Shown piece by piece: positions 45,281-55,380 of a stretch of DNA of 64,000 nucleotides. Position numbers and translations under genes: made by a program. Every line of letters starts with the position of its first letter. The stretch's first letter is position 1. Origin of the DNA: Staphylococcus equorum (lineage in GTDB: Bacteria > Bacillota > Bacilli > Staphylococcales > Staphylococcaceae); NCBI RefSeq assembly GCF_001747895.1, contig NZ_LNNB01000008.1:1-64000 (forward strand), written 5' to 3'. The notes under the pieces are model-generated. The model made no database searches, was not told the DNA's origin, and worked only from the letters and a program-made list of their open reading frames with translations.

Positions 45281-46219
45281 CTAATTTTTGGACAGCACTG
45301 TATCAGCATTTCTAGCTATGACATCACCTTGATTTAAACCTTCAAGAATTAGTACATCTTTGTTATTACCCGAATTTTGTGTTTTAATAACCCGTTTTAT
45401 AAATTTTTTATTTCTTTGTATGAAAACAAATTGCTTATCATGTATTGCTGTTTTGGGAATTTCAATGATGTGATTAGGTATTTCTACTTTGAAGTGCTTA
45501 CCTAAAACAGCGGTAGAATTTGAATTTATCTCAATTAAATATTTAGAATTTTTAGTTGATGGGTCTATATCTATTGGGAAATTAGAAATATAATTCACTT
45601 CACCGTCAAATGTTTGTTGATTATTGTCTTTAATAGAAACTTTGTCTTTTAAATGAAGCTTATCAATAAGGAATTCATCAATTTCAGCTTTGATTATTGT
45701 AGTAGGATCATAAATTTGCATTACAGGAGATTTAGTTTGATTAGGCCATGATTTATTAATATGGACGATGCCAGTCGCTGGAGCATAAACTTTGATACGA
45801 AGTCGTTCTTGGAGTTGTGAGATTTGATTTTGTAGGCGTAATACTTCTGATTGTATCAGGGGAGTGGAAGATTTATTGTTTTGCTTTAACTGTGCAAGGT
45901 GTTTTTGCTTACTATTAATTTGTTGCTCAATACGTGGATTGTAATATTCAAATAGAGGTTGGTTTTTTTCTATTTTGTCATGTGACTTAACGAACCAATC
46001 GTTAATATAACCTTTATGGGGTTCATAATGAACTGGAAATCGTTGCGCAGGTTCTTGCTTTCCTATAAAGGTATAGGGTTTATTATAGGTTATTTTCAAA
46101 GTATCAATAGGATGTTCTGGTTTACTTGTGGCTATTTTAATTTTGAAATAGTAAAAACTTAGGGCGCCGATACTACAAAGTATTATCAACAGAGTAAATA
46201 AAACAAGGATTTTCTTCAA
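45281..46219 (-). CDS. HlyD/RND-type membrane-fusion adaptor, orphan
   Basis: A 312-aa protein with one N-terminal membrane anchor, a lipoyl-like half (YEPHKGYINDWFVKSHDKI), a coiled coil at about 100-140 (IEQQINSKQKHLAQLKQ), the second lipoyl half (VYAPATGIVHI) and a beta-barrel. This is the layout of efflux adaptor proteins. No ABC or RND transporter gene adjoins it. TTG 46219 is preferred (AGAGGTG six to seven nt upstream) over GTG 46228. Confidence 0.78.
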   Translation of the reverse strand: MKKILVLFTLLIILCSIGALSFYYFKIKIATSKPEHPIDTLKITYNKPYTFIGKQEPAQRFPVHYEPHKGYINDWFVKSHDKIEKNQPLFEYYNPRIEQQINSKQKHLAQLKQNNKSSTPLIQSEVLRLQNQISQLQERLRIKVYAPATGIVHINKSWPNQTKSPVMQIYDPTTIIKAEIDEFLIDKLHLKDKVSIKDNNQQTFDGEVNYISNFPIDIDPSTKNSKYLIEINSNSTAVLGKHFKVEIPNHIIEIPKTAIHDKQFVFIQRNKKFIKRVIKTQNSGNNKDVLILEGLNQGDVIARNADTVLSKN

Positions 46220-46281
46220 TGATGTCACCTCTTGATGTATTGATGATTTGATTATACAGCGAAAAGCAGGGGTTTTGTTAT

Positions 46282-46322
46282 AAAAAAAGAAGTCATTTAC
46301 TAAATGTTAAAAGTAAATGACT
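46282..46322 (-). terminator. Terminator after YdcZ-type transporter
   Basis: Stem GTCATTTACT with AGTAAATGAC and a minus-strand T-run. Confidence 0.82.
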
Positions 46323-46337
46323 CGAGAGAACAATTTT

Positions 46338-47267
46338 TTAAAATAATCTCAATAAAATGATACCAATCATTATGGCAATAATACCGAAAACTTTTCTCTT
46401 AGTGATTTTATTTTTATATGTACCCAGCAAACCGAAATGATCTATGATAATACCCATTAACATTTGACCTAGCATAACAATAATTGTAGTCAATGCAGCG
46501 CCAAGGTGAGGCATTAAAATAATATTCGTGGTCACAAATATCACACCTAAGATACCACCGATAAAGTAAATAGGCTTAAGACGTCCTTCTTTAGGTGTGA
46601 AAGTAGTAAGTTTAAGACTTCTATTGAAAATTAAAGTCAAAATAAATAATACGATTGTACCTACTGTGAATGAAATCAGTGAAGCCATTACAGAGGAATT
46701 TATTTGTTGACCCAATGCGCTATTAATAGCAGTTTGAATAGGTGGACAGAAACCAAATATAAATCCAATGATTAACCAAATATAAATTGAATTATTTTGA
46801 TTTTTATCTTTTGGGTTTCTACGAACATAATTCATTAGAATGATACCGAAAATTAAAAAGATAATACCCAGTACTTTAAATACTGTAAAGGCTTCTTTAT
46901 CAGCTCCAAACCAGCCAAATGTGTCGATTGTTACACCCATAATGATTTGACCAGCTACAGTAAGCACTACAGTAAGGGATGCACCTAAACGAGGTAAAAG
47001 GAGTAAGTTTCCAGTTAGGAAAATGACACCAAGCATACCACCGACAAACCATATGTAACTAAAAGATTGGTTACTGTAAAATTGTGCAGTAAAGACATGA
47101 GGATTCGTTATAAGATTGATTAAAATTAAAAAGATTGTACCTGTAGCAAATGAGATTGTTGACGCATAGAATGAAGACTTTGTATAAAGACTTAGTCTAG
47201 AGTTGATTGAAGTTTGGAATGGTACAACCATACCTGCGATAATCCCAATAATATATAAAAGGAACAT
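46338..47267 (-). CDS. DMT transporter, YdcZ (DUF606) fused duplicate
   Basis: A 309-aa membrane protein of about ten segments made of two YdcZ/DUF606 repeats. Each half ends in LGASLTVVLTVAGQIIMGVTIDTFG or the related LGAALTTIIVMLGQMLMG, given here as shared G-x-x-L-T and G-Q-x-x-M-G motifs, and each carries a G-G-x-L-G-V-I-F segment. YdcZ proteins often occur as separate small pairs; here they are fused. Transport substrate unknown. The ribosome site before the ATG is weak. Confidence 0.85.
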   Translation of the reverse strand: MFLLYIIGIIAGMVVPFQTSINSRLSLYTKSSFYASTISFATGTIFLILINLITNPHVFTAQFYSNQSFSYIWFVGGMLGVIFLTGNLLLLPRLGASLTVVLTVAGQIIMGVTIDTFGWFGADKEAFTVFKVLGIIFLIFGIILMNYVRRNPKDKNQNNSIYIWLIIGFIFGFCPPIQTAINSALGQQINSSVMASLISFTVGTIVLFILTLIFNRSLKLTTFTPKEGRLKPIYFIGGILGVIFVTTNIILMPHLGAALTTIIVMLGQMLMGIIIDHFGLLGTYKNKITKRKVFGIIAIMIGIILLRLF

Positions 47268-47498
47268 TAAATCACGCTTTCTATTAGGATAATTACATTA
47301 TATAGGAAAGGTTATGTTTTTCCTATGTTTAAATTATTTAAAAGAATATTAGCTTTTTAGTTTATTATGATGTACACAACACAGAAAATATAATAGAATA
47401 CGTATGTTAATGGTTTTTGGGAAATAAGATTAACAACTATGAAGTAATAATAACTTTATAATAATAAAAGCTTTTGAAGAAGTGAGTGACTAATTATA

Positions 47499-47732
47499 TT
47501 GAAACAGCTTTCCATAATTCGACTAACAGATGAGGAAACTTTTTTTGTTGGAGCAGGAAGTAATGATGGCATTAAGAAAAATCAATTTATAGAAGTGTTG
47601 AATCCAAGAAGATCTTATAAAAATTTAGCTCAAATTGTTGAAGTGTATGATAAATATGCAATATGCAAGAAGTTAGGTAAGAAAAAGATATTTTTTGGTG
47701 ATAAGGTTAGATTGAGACCCTTTAGAAATTAA
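47499..47732 (+). CDS. Small hypothetical protein, 77 aa
   Basis: Begins at TTG 47499 preceded by GAAGAAGTGAGTGA. The basic protein (MKQLSIIRLTDEETFFVGAG, later KKLGKKKIFFGDKVRLRPFR) looks like a small beta-rich domain, possibly nucleic-acid binding. I recognise no named family. A terminator at 47801-47832 follows. Confidence 0.6.
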   Translation: MKQLSIIRLTDEETFFVGAGSNDGIKKNQFIEVLNPRRSYKNLAQIVEVYDKYAICKKLGKKKIFFGDKVRLRPFRN

Positions 47733-47800
47733 TGGTATAATTGAATAATATTGTGGTTAACTAATGTGCTGTATAAACAGTCAATTTTCTGCATAAAAGG

Positions 47801-47832
47801 AAGGCCTGAAACAATTGTTTCAAGCCTTTTTT
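47801..47832. terminator. Bidirectional terminator
   Basis: Stem AAGGCCTGAAACAA with TTGTTTCAAGCCTT plus T-run separates convergent genes. Confidence 0.85.
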
Positions 47833-47872
47833 AGTTAATCATTTAACTCAATAGCTTTATATTGAGAATTAA

Positions 47873-48094
47873 CTAATTTTCAAATAGAACGTTGGTTGTC
47901 TTATCTATTAATTGGGCACCAAATACTTTTGTGGGGATGCCTGTTTTGGGTCTCAAAATATCAAGCGTGATTAATTTATTCATGCCATCTTTAACTGTAC
48001 TTTCATTTACTGGATGTTCAATCTTAGGTAGTTGCAATTTGATAGTTTTATTCACAGCATCATTGAAAATAAGTTCTAATGTTTGGGACATCAT
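47873..48094 (-). CDS. DUF2922 family protein
   Basis: A 73-aa protein with the pattern of DUF2922: LELIFNDAVNKTIKLQLPKI, then VKDGMNKLI and a C-terminal GAQLIDKTTNVLFEN. The family is usually paired with DUF1659 in Firmicutes, as here. ATG after AAGGAGGAGA. Function unknown. Confidence 0.85.
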   Translation of the reverse strand: MMSQTLELIFNDAVNKTIKLQLPKIEHPVNESTVKDGMNKLITLDILRPKTGIPTKVFGAQLIDKTTNVLFEN

Positions 48095-48107
48095 GTCATT
48101 CTCCTCC

Positions 48108-48314
48108 TTAATTAATTATTTCAGTTTTAATAACTTCTATAGTGTCAAAGTGCTCTCCAGTAATTTGTTCAATAATAGATTTGAAGCTTTTTATTTGTTC
48201 GGGTGTTGATTCTGTATTTAAATTTGCGAAATGACGCTTGAACTTTAAAGCTTTTCCATCTTGATCGTACAAAACACGGGATAATGTGACTGCAAGCTGT
48301 TTAATTTGATTCAT
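48108..48314 (-). CDS. DUF1659 family protein
   Basis: A 68-aa protein, upstream partner of the DUF2922 gene (13 nt apart). It carries LAVTLSRVLYDQDGKALKFK and FANLNTESTPEQIKSF, typical of DUF1659. An excellent AAAGGAGGTTAAGCAA precedes the ATG. Both genes form a two-gene operon of unknown role next to the recombinase-like gene. Confidence 0.83.
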   Translation of the reverse strand: MNQIKQLAVTLSRVLYDQDGKALKFKRHFANLNTESTPEQIKSFKSIIEQITGEHFDTIEVIKTEIIN

Positions 48315-48462
48315 TTGCTTAACCTCCTTTCACTCTATATATCGAATAAACATGTTAAAATGGTCAAAAATTTTTTGAGAAATTCGGTTTAAATACTTCC
48401 ATGTGACATAAATATCATATATCATTAAATAAGAAACATTCAATTTGTTAAGAGGTGAATAT

Positions 48463-49014
48463 ATGAATCAAGTGGACCCTATAAGGGATATAAAAGAGAT
48501 AAAGTCTATGTATGAAGTCTTAAGTAATAAGTCGAAACGAGACTATTTATTATTCAAATTTGCAATACATACTGGTGTTAAACTTTCTGAATTACTAAAT
48601 CTTAGTGTGGTAGATGTAAAAGACGAACACGATGATATTAAACAATATTGGCTAGAGGGTCATGCTCCCAATATTCATATTAGATTACCCGACACATTGA
48701 GGAATGAGTTAATGATCTTTATTACAGAAGAAGATCTTAAAAATGATGAGCTATTGTTTCGCTCAAATAGAACTTTAAAAGGTTTGTCAAGACAACAAGC
48801 ATATCGTATTATCCATGCTGCTGCTGAAGAGTTAGGCATGTTACATATTGGTTTGACGACGTTGAGAAAGACATTTGCTTATCATGCTTATCAATCTGGT
48901 ATTTCTATTTCTATTATTCAAAAATATTTAGGTCATCAAACAACTTTTGAAACGATGAAATTCATAGGTATTTCTGCGAAGACAACTAAAACAACAATAG
49001 CTTTAAACTTATAA
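48463..49014 (+). CDS. Tyrosine-recombinase-like protein without catalytic residues
   Basis: A 183-aa protein consisting only of the catalytic-type domain of phage integrases; the SAM-like N-terminal domain is absent. The fold motifs HTGVKLSELLNL, LTTLRKTFAYHAYQSG and QKYLGHQTTFETMKFIG are clear, but the first Arg is Lys40, the box II His is Thr132 and the nucleophilic Tyr is Phe167; Arg135 and His158 remain. It cannot be a normal recombinase and may bind DNA as a regulator. ATG follows AGAGGTGA. Directly upstream of mnh2. Confidence 0.83.
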   Translation: MNQVDPIRDIKEIKSMYEVLSNKSKRDYLLFKFAIHTGVKLSELLNLSVVDVKDEHDDIKQYWLEGHAPNIHIRLPDTLRNELMIFITEEDLKNDELLFRSNRTLKGLSRQQAYRIIHAAAEELGMLHIGLTTLRKTFAYHAYQSGISISIIQKYLGHQTTFETMKFIGISAKTTKTTIALNL

Positions 49015-49037
49015 AATATAATTAAGGGAGGGATATG

Positions 49038-51434
49038 ATGAGTTTAATATATTTACTGGGTGCGTTGATTATAATCATGGTAGCGGTATTGTTCACGCTA
49101 ACCAGTCCTAAATTGCAGCGATTTGCAGGTCAAATTGCTTTAATTGCACCGATTATTTCTTCGATTTACTTTTTATGGCAATTACCTCGAGTGATGGCGG
49201 GACATTTTGTAACGGTTAAGATTCCATGGCTGACACTCTTAGATATCAATATTGATTTTAGATTAGATGGATTGAGTTTATTCTTCAGTTTATTAATTTC
49301 ACTCATTGGATTAGCCGTATTTTACTATGCAACTCAATATCTATCTAAAGAACATGATAATTTACCACGTTTTTATGTATATTTATTACTATTTATGCTC
49401 AGTATGCTAGGTATCGTTACTGCTAACAATACGATTCTGATGTATGTGTTTTGGGAGTTAACAAGTGTATCCTCGTTCTTGCTTATCGCCTATTGGTACA
49501 ATAAAGGTGATAGTCAATTTGGGGCCATACAATCATTTATGATTACAGTTTTTGGTGGTTTGGCATTACTAGCAGGCTTCATTATGATTTATACTGTAAC
49601 TGGCACAAATTCAATAACTTCAATTATTGCACAGAGTGATAAAATTGCCCAAAGTGACTTGTTTATACCTATTATTATTCTCATCTTAATAGGGGCATTT
49701 ACAAAGTCAGCTCAATTTCCATTTCACATCTGGTTACCGAAAGCGATGGCTGCGCCAACACCGGTAAGTGCCTATCTACATTCGGCAACAATGGTTAAGG
49801 CAGGTATATTCTTGCTCTTTAGATTCACACCTGTATTAGGTTTAAGTGATTTCTATATTTATTGTGTTACGTTCGTTGGTCTAATCACAATGATTTTTGG
49901 TGCAGTCAATGCGACACGCCAAGTCGATATGAAAGCAATATTAGCTTATTCTACTATTAGTCAACTAGGTATGATTGTATCAATGGTAGGACTTGGTGGA
50001 GGATTTGCGCAACATCCGACAGGTGAACTTTCTAAAATTTATGGTTTAATACTGTTCGCAGCTTTATTCCATTTAATGAATCATGCTTTATTTAAAGGTG
50101 CACTGTTTATGGGTGTAGGTATTATTGATCATGAAACAGGTACAAGAGATATTCGTCGTTTATCAGGTTTAAGAAAAGTGTTTCCTATTACACATATCAT
50201 AATGTTACTTTCTGCCTTATCGATGGCAGGTATTCCATTTTTAAATGGCTTCTTGAGTAAGGAAATGTTCTTTGACGGACTTGTGAGCGCGCACCAATTA
50301 CCCCAATTCAATATATTCCTTACGATAATTATTGCAGTGATAGGTGTTGTAGCTAGTATATTCACTTTGATTTATGCAGTTTACATGATTAAGGAAGTTT
50401 TCTGGGGAGATTATCAGAAAGCAGATTTACCAATAAAAAATCCACACGAACCATTTATGTTCACACTACCTTCTGCAATTATGATGATTTTGTTACCGGT
50501 CATATTCTTTGTTCCAAATATATTTGGACATTATATAATTTTACCAGCGTTACGAAGTATCACAATTGGAGAAAATGTAGATAAAATAGTGCCACATGTA
50601 TCGCAGTGGCACGGATTTAATTTACCGTTGATTTTAAGTTTTATTGTAATGATTGTAGGTTTCACAGCAGCATTTAAAATTGATTGGAAAAAATATGCTG
50701 ATAAGATAAAAGTGAAATCAATTACAGATTTATACTTAGGATCATATAAACAATTTGAACACTATTCAGGATATGGAATTCGTAGCTTAATGAATAACCG
50801 TTTAAATCATTACATCACATTAACTTTACTTATTTTTATAATGGTTGTGGTATATGGAGTTATTCAAGCAGGATTTCCAAAAGTGCAACAAATTCATGTG
50901 AGTGAATTTGGCCCGTTAGAAGTAATTACATTAATTGTCGTATTTGTACTAGGTATTGCGTTAACATTTATACGTCAACGTTTAACAATGGTTATTTTAA
51001 ACGGAATTATCGGTTATTGTGTAACGATATTCTTTATATTAATGAAAGCGCCAGATTTAGCATTAACTCAATTAGTTGTAGAAACAATTACAACAATATT
51101 ATTTATTGTTAGTTTTTCAAGACTACCTAACGTACCGCGTACAAAAGTTCACAAAAAACGTGAAGCGGTCAAAATTATTGTATCGCTCTTGATGGCAGTG
51201 ATTGTAGTCATGCTCGTGTTTATTGCACAGCAAAGTGACTCGATGCCTACAATTTCGACGTTTTACCATGATGCATACGAATTAGCAGGCGGAAAGAATA
51301 TTGTAAATTCCATTCTTGGTGACTTCCGTGCACTAGATACTTTATTTGAAGGTATGGTGCTCATCATTGCTGGTTTAGGAATTTATACATTACTTAACTT
51401 TAAAGAACGGAGGGGTCAAGATGAAAGAGAATGA
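49038..51434 (+). CDS. mnhA2: Na+/H+ antiporter Mnh2 subunit A
   Basis: Largest subunit of the Mrp-type multisubunit cation/proton antiporter, homologous to the proton-pumping NuoL/NuoM proteins of complex I. About 800 aa with roughly 20 membrane segments; landmarks [17 protein letters not shown] (helix with key Glu), [36 protein letters not shown] (given as [12 protein letters not shown]) and the C-terminal [17 protein letters not shown] domain. ATG 49038 or 49035 after GGGAGGG. It overlaps mnhB2 by 14 nt. Supports pH and Na+ homeostasis. Confidence 0.95.
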   Translation: MSLIYLLGALIIIMVAVLFTLTSPKLQRFAGQIALIAPIISSIYFLWQLPRVMAGHFVTVKIPWLTLLDINIDFRLDGLSLFFSLLISLIGLAVFYYATQYLSKEHDNLPRFYVYLLLFMLSMLGIVTANNTILMYVFWELTSVSSFLLIAYWYNKGDSQFGAIQSFMITVFGGLALLAGFIMIYTVTGTNSITSIIAQSDKIAQSDLFIPIIILILIGAFTKSAQFPFHIWLPKAMAAPTPVSAYLHSATMVKAGIFLLFRFTPVLGLSDFYIYCVTFVGLITMIFGAVNATRQVDMKAILAYSTISQLGMIVSMVGLGGGFAQHPTGELSKIYGLILFAALFHLMNHALFKGALFMGVGIIDHETGTRDIRRLSGLRKVFPITHIIMLLSALSMAGIPFLNGFLSKEMFFDGLVSAHQLPQFNIFLTIIIAVIGVVASIFTLIYAVYMIKEVFWGDYQKADLPIKNPHEPFMFTLPSAIMMILLPVIFFVPNIFGHYIILPALRSITIGENVDKIVPHVSQWHGFNLPLILSFIVMIVGFTAAFKIDWKKYADKIKVKSITDLYLGSYKQFEHYSGYGIRSLMNNRLNHYITLTLLIFIMVVVYGVIQAGFPKVQQIHVSEFGPLEVITLIVVFVLGIALTFIRQRLTMVILNGIIGYCVTIFFILMKAPDLALTQLVVETITTILFIVSFSRLPNVPRTKVHKKREAVKIIVSLLMAVIVVMLVFIAQQSDSMPTISTFYHDAYELAGGKNIVNSILGDFRALDTLFEGMVLIIAGLGIYTLLNFKERRGQDERE

Positions 51435-51846
51435 TGTTGTATTACGAACGGTAACCAAGATTGTCGTTTTTATATTGTTAACTTTTGGATTTTATCTGTT
51501 TTTGGCAGGTCATAATAATCCAGGTGGCGGCTTTATTGGTGGTCTTGTATTTAGCTCAGCATTTATTTTAATGTTCTTGGCCTTCGATGTTAAACAAGTG
51601 TTAGTCGCTTTGCCTTTAGATTTTAGAATATTAATGATTATAGGTTCATTAGTTTCATTTGCTACTGCAGTTGTACCTATGTTTTTTGGTAAACCGTTCC
51701 TTTACCAAACTGATGCATATGTACAATTACCTTTATTAGGTGAAGTACATTTAACGACCGTAACGTTATTTGAAGCAGGTATTGTATTATCTGTTGTAGG
51801 TGTCGTCGTAACGGTTATGTTATCTATAAGTGGTGGTCGTTCATGA
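51421..51846 (+). CDS. mnhB2: Mnh2 subunit B
   Basis: 141 aa, about four membrane segments, MrpB/DUF4040-related domain with the signature [17 protein letters not shown] near residues 25-41. Overlaps mnhA2 by 14 nt and mnhC2 by 4 nt, so the chain is translationally coupled. Confidence 0.94.
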   Translation: MKENDVVLRTVTKIVVFILLTFGFYLFLAGHNNPGGGFIGGLVFSSAFILMFLAFDVKQVLVALPLDFRILMIIGSLVSFATAVVPMFFGKPFLYQTDAYVQLPLLGEVHLTTVTLFEAGIVLSVVGVVVTVMLSISGGRS

Positions 51847-52193
51847 ATCTTATATTATTAATGGTTATTGGCTTCTTAATATTTATCGGAACGTATATGA
51901 TATTATCAGTTAATTTAATAAGAATCGTTATAGGTATTTCTATATACACGCATGCAGGCAATTTAATTATTATGAGTATGGGTCAATATGGCAAGAATAT
52001 GGTTGAACCCTTGATTGGAGAAGGTAGTAAAAACTTTGTTGATCCTTTATTACAGGCAATTGTTTTAACGGCGATTGTAATTGGCTTTGCAATGACAGCT
52101 TTTCTATTAGTACTTGTATATAGAACGTATCGTGTAACAAAAGAAGATGAAATCGATGTATTGAGAGGTGATGACGACGATGCTAATGAGTAA
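51843..52193 (+). CDS. mnhC2: Mnh2 subunit C
   Basis: 116 aa, three membrane segments, homologous to NuoK. Landmarks are [19 protein letters not shown] and a conserved [20 protein letters not shown]. An acidic tail ([16 protein letters not shown], cytoplasmic) is at the end. Overlaps mnhB2 by 4 nt and mnhD2. Confidence 0.94.
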   Translation: MNLILLMVIGFLIFIGTYMILSVNLIRIVIGISIYTHAGNLIIMSMGQYGKNMVEPLIGEGSKNFVDPLLQAIVLTAIVIGFAMTAFLLVLVYRTYRVTKEDEIDVLRGDDDDANE

Positions 52194-53685
52194 TTTATTA
52201 ATCCTACCGTTACTTCTTCCAGCAGTTTGTGCATTAGTCCTTGTCTTCATCCGTACAAACAGTAGATTGTCTCGAATGTTTTCAATTGGAACGATGGCTG
52301 TTACAACAGTTATTTCATTGTTCTTATTAATTCATGTAATGTATAACAAACCTATTGCCTTAGATTTTGGAGGATGGGAAGCACCTTTTGGTATTCAATT
52401 TGTTGGTGATTCATTAAGTTTATTGATGGTTACTACATCCAGTTTTGTTGTTACGTTAATTATGGCTTATGGTTTTGGTAGAACAGAGAAAAGAGCAATA
52501 CGCTATTATCTACCAAGTTTCATCTTATTCTTAACTGTAGGTGTTATAGGTTCATTCTTAACAGCTGACTTATTCAATATATATGTCATGTTTGAAGTTA
52601 TGTTATTGGCATCTTTCGTACTTATCACATTAGGACAGTCCATCGAGCAATTACGTGCAGCAATTATTTATGTGGTACTTAATATACTTGGTTCATGGTT
52701 GTTACTTCTAGGTATTGGTTTGCTTTATAAACTGACAGGTACGTTAAACTTTGCCCTTGTAGCACAGCGATTGAATGAGATGAATGACAAAAGTGCTATA
52801 ACAATTGTGTCTATGGTCTTTTTAATTGCGTTTGGTGCTAAAGCTGCATTAGTGCTCTTTATGTGGCTACCTAAAGCCTATGCAGTTTTAAATACAGAAC
52901 TTGCAGCACTGTTTGCAGCATTAATGACTAAAGTAGGGGCTTATGCATTAATCCGCTTCTTTACATTGATTTTTGATGGTCATGAAGGCATCACGCATCC
53001 ATTACTGGTATTTTTAGCTTGTATTACAATGCTGATTGGAGCATTTGGCGTACTCGCTTATCGTGATATTAAAAAGATTGCAGCATATCAAGTTATACTT
53101 TCAATTGGATTTATCATATTAGGATTAGGATCAAATACCTACGCTGGTGTTAATGGCGCTATTTTCTATTTAGCTAATGACATTGTCGTTAAGACATTGC
53201 TATTCTTTATTATTGGTAGCTTAGTCTATATTACTGGATATAGACAATATCGAAATCTAAATGGTCTAGCCAAACAAGAACCATTCTTTGGCGTAGCTTT
53301 TGTAGTTATGATCTTAGCAATCGGAGGCGTGCCGCCATTTAGTGGTTTCCCTGGTAAAGTATTCATTTTTAAAGGTGCTATAGAAAACGGTAATTATATT
53401 GGCTTAGCTTTAATGATAATTACCAGTTTAATTGCAATGTTTAGCTTGTTCAGAATCTTCTTCACGATGTATTTGGGTAATGAGAAGAAAGCTGAAGAAA
53501 CAGCATTAAAAAAAATACCTACGTATCGTAAAGGTCTCATTGGCATATTAACAGCAGTGATACTAGCTATGGGACTTGCGGCGCCATTGATTTTCAAAGT
53601 GACAGATAATGCGACACATTTAAATATGGATGATGGACTATATGAAGAAATGGTTAACCCTCATTTAGTGAAGGAGGATAAATAA
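52180..53685 (+). CDS. mnhD2: Mnh2 subunit D
   Basis: 501 aa, a NuoN/NuoM-like proton-translocating subunit of about 14 segments. Clear identity to S. aureus MnhD2: [48 protein letters not shown] (key Glu helix) and [23 protein letters not shown] 52180 is preferred for spacing from GAGAGG; GTG 52168 and ATG 52171 are alternatives. Starts inside mnhC2, ends overlapping mnhE2 by one base. Confidence 0.95.
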   Translation: MLMSNLLILPLLLPAVCALVLVFIRTNSRLSRMFSIGTMAVTTVISLFLLIHVMYNKPIALDFGGWEAPFGIQFVGDSLSLLMVTTSSFVVTLIMAYGFGRTEKRAIRYYLPSFILFLTVGVIGSFLTADLFNIYVMFEVMLLASFVLITLGQSIEQLRAAIIYVVLNILGSWLLLLGIGLLYKLTGTLNFALVAQRLNEMNDKSAITIVSMVFLIAFGAKAALVLFMWLPKAYAVLNTELAALFAALMTKVGAYALIRFFTLIFDGHEGITHPLLVFLACITMLIGAFGVLAYRDIKKIAAYQVILSIGFIILGLGSNTYAGVNGAIFYLANDIVVKTLLFFIIGSLVYITGYRQYRNLNGLAKQEPFFGVAFVVMILAIGGVPPFSGFPGKVFIFKGAIENGNYIGLALMIITSLIAMFSLFRIFFTMYLGNEKKAEETALKKIPTYRKGLIGILTAVILAMGLAAPLIFKVTDNATHLNMDDGLYEEMVNPHLVKEDK

Positions 53686-54167
53686 TGCAACAAGTCTTGC
53701 TTAACATTGTCATTGCTTTTTTATGGGTGCTTTTTCAAGATGAAGAATCTTTTAAAGCATCAACATTCTCCGCAGGTTATCTTATAGGCTTATTAGTTAT
53801 CTATATTTTACATCGCTTTTTCGGACAGCAATTTTATCTGAAAAAAGTTTGGGTAACAATTAAATTTTTAGCTGTTTATTTATACCAGTTAGTCACATCT
53901 AGCATGACTACAATTAATTACATTTTATTCAAAACTAAGGATTTAAACCCCGGTTTAGTAACTTATGAAACAACATTAAGTAGTGATTGGGAAGTTAGCT
54001 TTTTAACAATTTTAATTATTATAACGCCTGGTTCAACAGTAATAAGAATTTCAAAAGAAAAACAAAAGTTCTTTATACATGCAATTGATGTCTCAGATAA
54101 AGAAAAGCAAAAATTGCTGAAAAGTATTAGACAATATGAAGGACTCATATTGGAGGTGGCAGAATGA
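53685..54167 (+). CDS. mnhE2: Mnh2 subunit E
   Basis: 160 aa, N-terminal membrane segments then a soluble C-terminus with [16 protein letters not shown] (MrpE hallmark TPGT-like) and [12 protein letters not shown]. Stop overlaps the mnhF2 start by 4 nt. Needed for complex assembly in Mrp systems. Confidence 0.94.
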   Translation: MQQVLLNIVIAFLWVLFQDEESFKASTFSAGYLIGLLVIYILHRFFGQQFYLKKVWVTIKFLAVYLYQLVTSSMTTINYILFKTKDLNPGLVTYETTLSSDWEVSFLTILIIITPGSTVIRISKEKQKFFIHAIDVSDKEKQKLLKSIRQYEGLILEVAE

Positions 54168-54466
54168 TAGAATCCCTTATTGATTTTTTCATTACAAGTG
54201 CACTGATTTTGTTTGGAATTGCATTATTATTAACTTTATTTAGATTGATTAAAGGACCAACGACTGCTGATAGGGTAGTTGCTTTTGATACCGCAAGTGC
54301 GATACTTATGTCTATGGTAGGTATGCTCAGCATCGTCTTTGGTACATTCTCATTCCTTGATTCAATTCTACTGATCGCTATCATTTCATTTGTAAGTACC
54401 GTTTCCATTTCTAGATTTATAGAAGGGGGGCACGTCTTCAATGCAAATAACAAGCGAAATCGTTAA
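54164..54466 (+). CDS. mnhF2: Mnh2 subunit F
   Basis: 100 aa, three membrane helices. Signature [18 protein letters not shown] (about residues 26-43) of MrpF and a C-terminal [14 protein letters not shown] close to S. aureus MnhF2. Overlaps mnhE2 by 4 nt and mnhG2 by 26 nt. Confidence 0.94.
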   Translation: MIESLIDFFITSALILFGIALLLTLFRLIKGPTTADRVVAFDTASAILMSMVGMLSIVFGTFSFLDSILLIAIISFVSTVSISRFIEGGHVFNANNKRNR

Positions 54467-54887
54467 TTTAATAGCAGCATTTATGATGTTTTTAGGAAGT
54501 ATTATCGCATTAATAAGTGCAATAGGTTTAATTAAATTTCAAGATGTATTTTTACGAAGTCATGCATCGACTAAAAGTTCTACACTTTCAGTATTACTGA
54601 CGCTTGTAGGCGTTATTATTTATTTTATTTCTTCACAAGGTTATTTAAGCGTGCGACTTATTTTGGCATTGGTGTTTATTAATTTAACGTCACCAGTCGG
54701 AGGTCACTTAATATCACGTGCCGCCTATCGCACAGGGGCTTACATGTATCGTAAAAGTGATGCGCCAAGACAAACAAATATATTGTTGAGTTCTAAAGAA
54801 AATAATACATTTGATATGTTGAAAAAACGTGCAGAAAATCGTGAAGAACGTAGACGTAATGCGTATGAAAAAGACCAGGATTACTAA
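54441..54887 (+). CDS. mnhG2: Mnh2 subunit G
   Basis: 148 aa, three membrane helices then a charged cytoplasmic tail. Signature [20 protein letters not shown] (MrpG R-x-H motif) and [18 protein letters not shown]. Last gene of the operon; terminator at 54946-54990. Confidence 0.94.
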   Translation: MQITSEIVNLIAAFMMFLGSIIALISAIGLIKFQDVFLRSHASTKSSTLSVLLTLVGVIIYFISSQGYLSVRLILALVFINLTSPVGGHLISRAAYRTGAYMYRKSDAPRQTNILLSSKENNTFDMLKKRAENREERRRNAYEKDQDY

Positions 54888-54910
54888 AATATATAAATGC
54901 TTAAAATGAT

Positions 54911-54942
54911 AAGGGTGAGACATAAATAGCTCATTCTCAACT
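54911..54942. repeat. Degenerate GGGTGAGACATA repeat
   Basis: AGGGTGAGACATAAATA and CTCATTCTCAAC form a weak relative of the GAGGCTGGGACATA hairpin seen at 38041. Confidence 0.5.
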
Positions 54943-54945
54943 TTG

Positions 54946-54990
54946 AAACACCAATCTATTATTTTCTAATGGATTGGTGTTTTGTTTTTA
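54946..54990 (+). terminator. Terminator of the mnh2 operon
   Basis: Stem AACACCAATCTATTA with TAATGGATTGGTGTT and T-rich end. Confidence 0.85.
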
Positions 54991-55380
54991 TAATCGGTAT
55001 AAGCTGCTTTCATCATTTTTTTAATTATCTAGAGTACGTATGTATCATACTCATTTTGTATATGCATTTTAGTGTCATTTTAATATTAAATTATGTAACA
55101 CTATTTAATCGCTTATTAGACTGTATATTAGAAGATAAAAAAGAAAATTTAACTTTTCAAGTGTAATACGTTTAAGCAAAGGGTAAAAAAATGATAAAAT
55201 AATATATATTTGTAATTGTGTTAATTTAAAAAATATTAATCAAATAGGTGATAGGGATTATACTATTTGTTATTAGTGTGTAAGAGTTTGAGACACAGTA
55301 TGTTCATTTAAAAAACGATATTATTTATTGTTTCAACCTCAACAATTATGAAAATAATTAAGTTGAAAAGAGGTGAAACC

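Noticed and set aside
54969..55166. 65-codon hydrophobic open frame after mnhG2
   Set aside because: It begins inside the mnh2 terminator hairpin and has no ribosome site; the low-GC sequence makes hydrophobic frames common.
55164..55185. sigmaB-like GTTTAA and GGGTAA upstream of the CPA1 antiporter
   Set aside because: The spacing between the boxes is about 5 bp, far too short.
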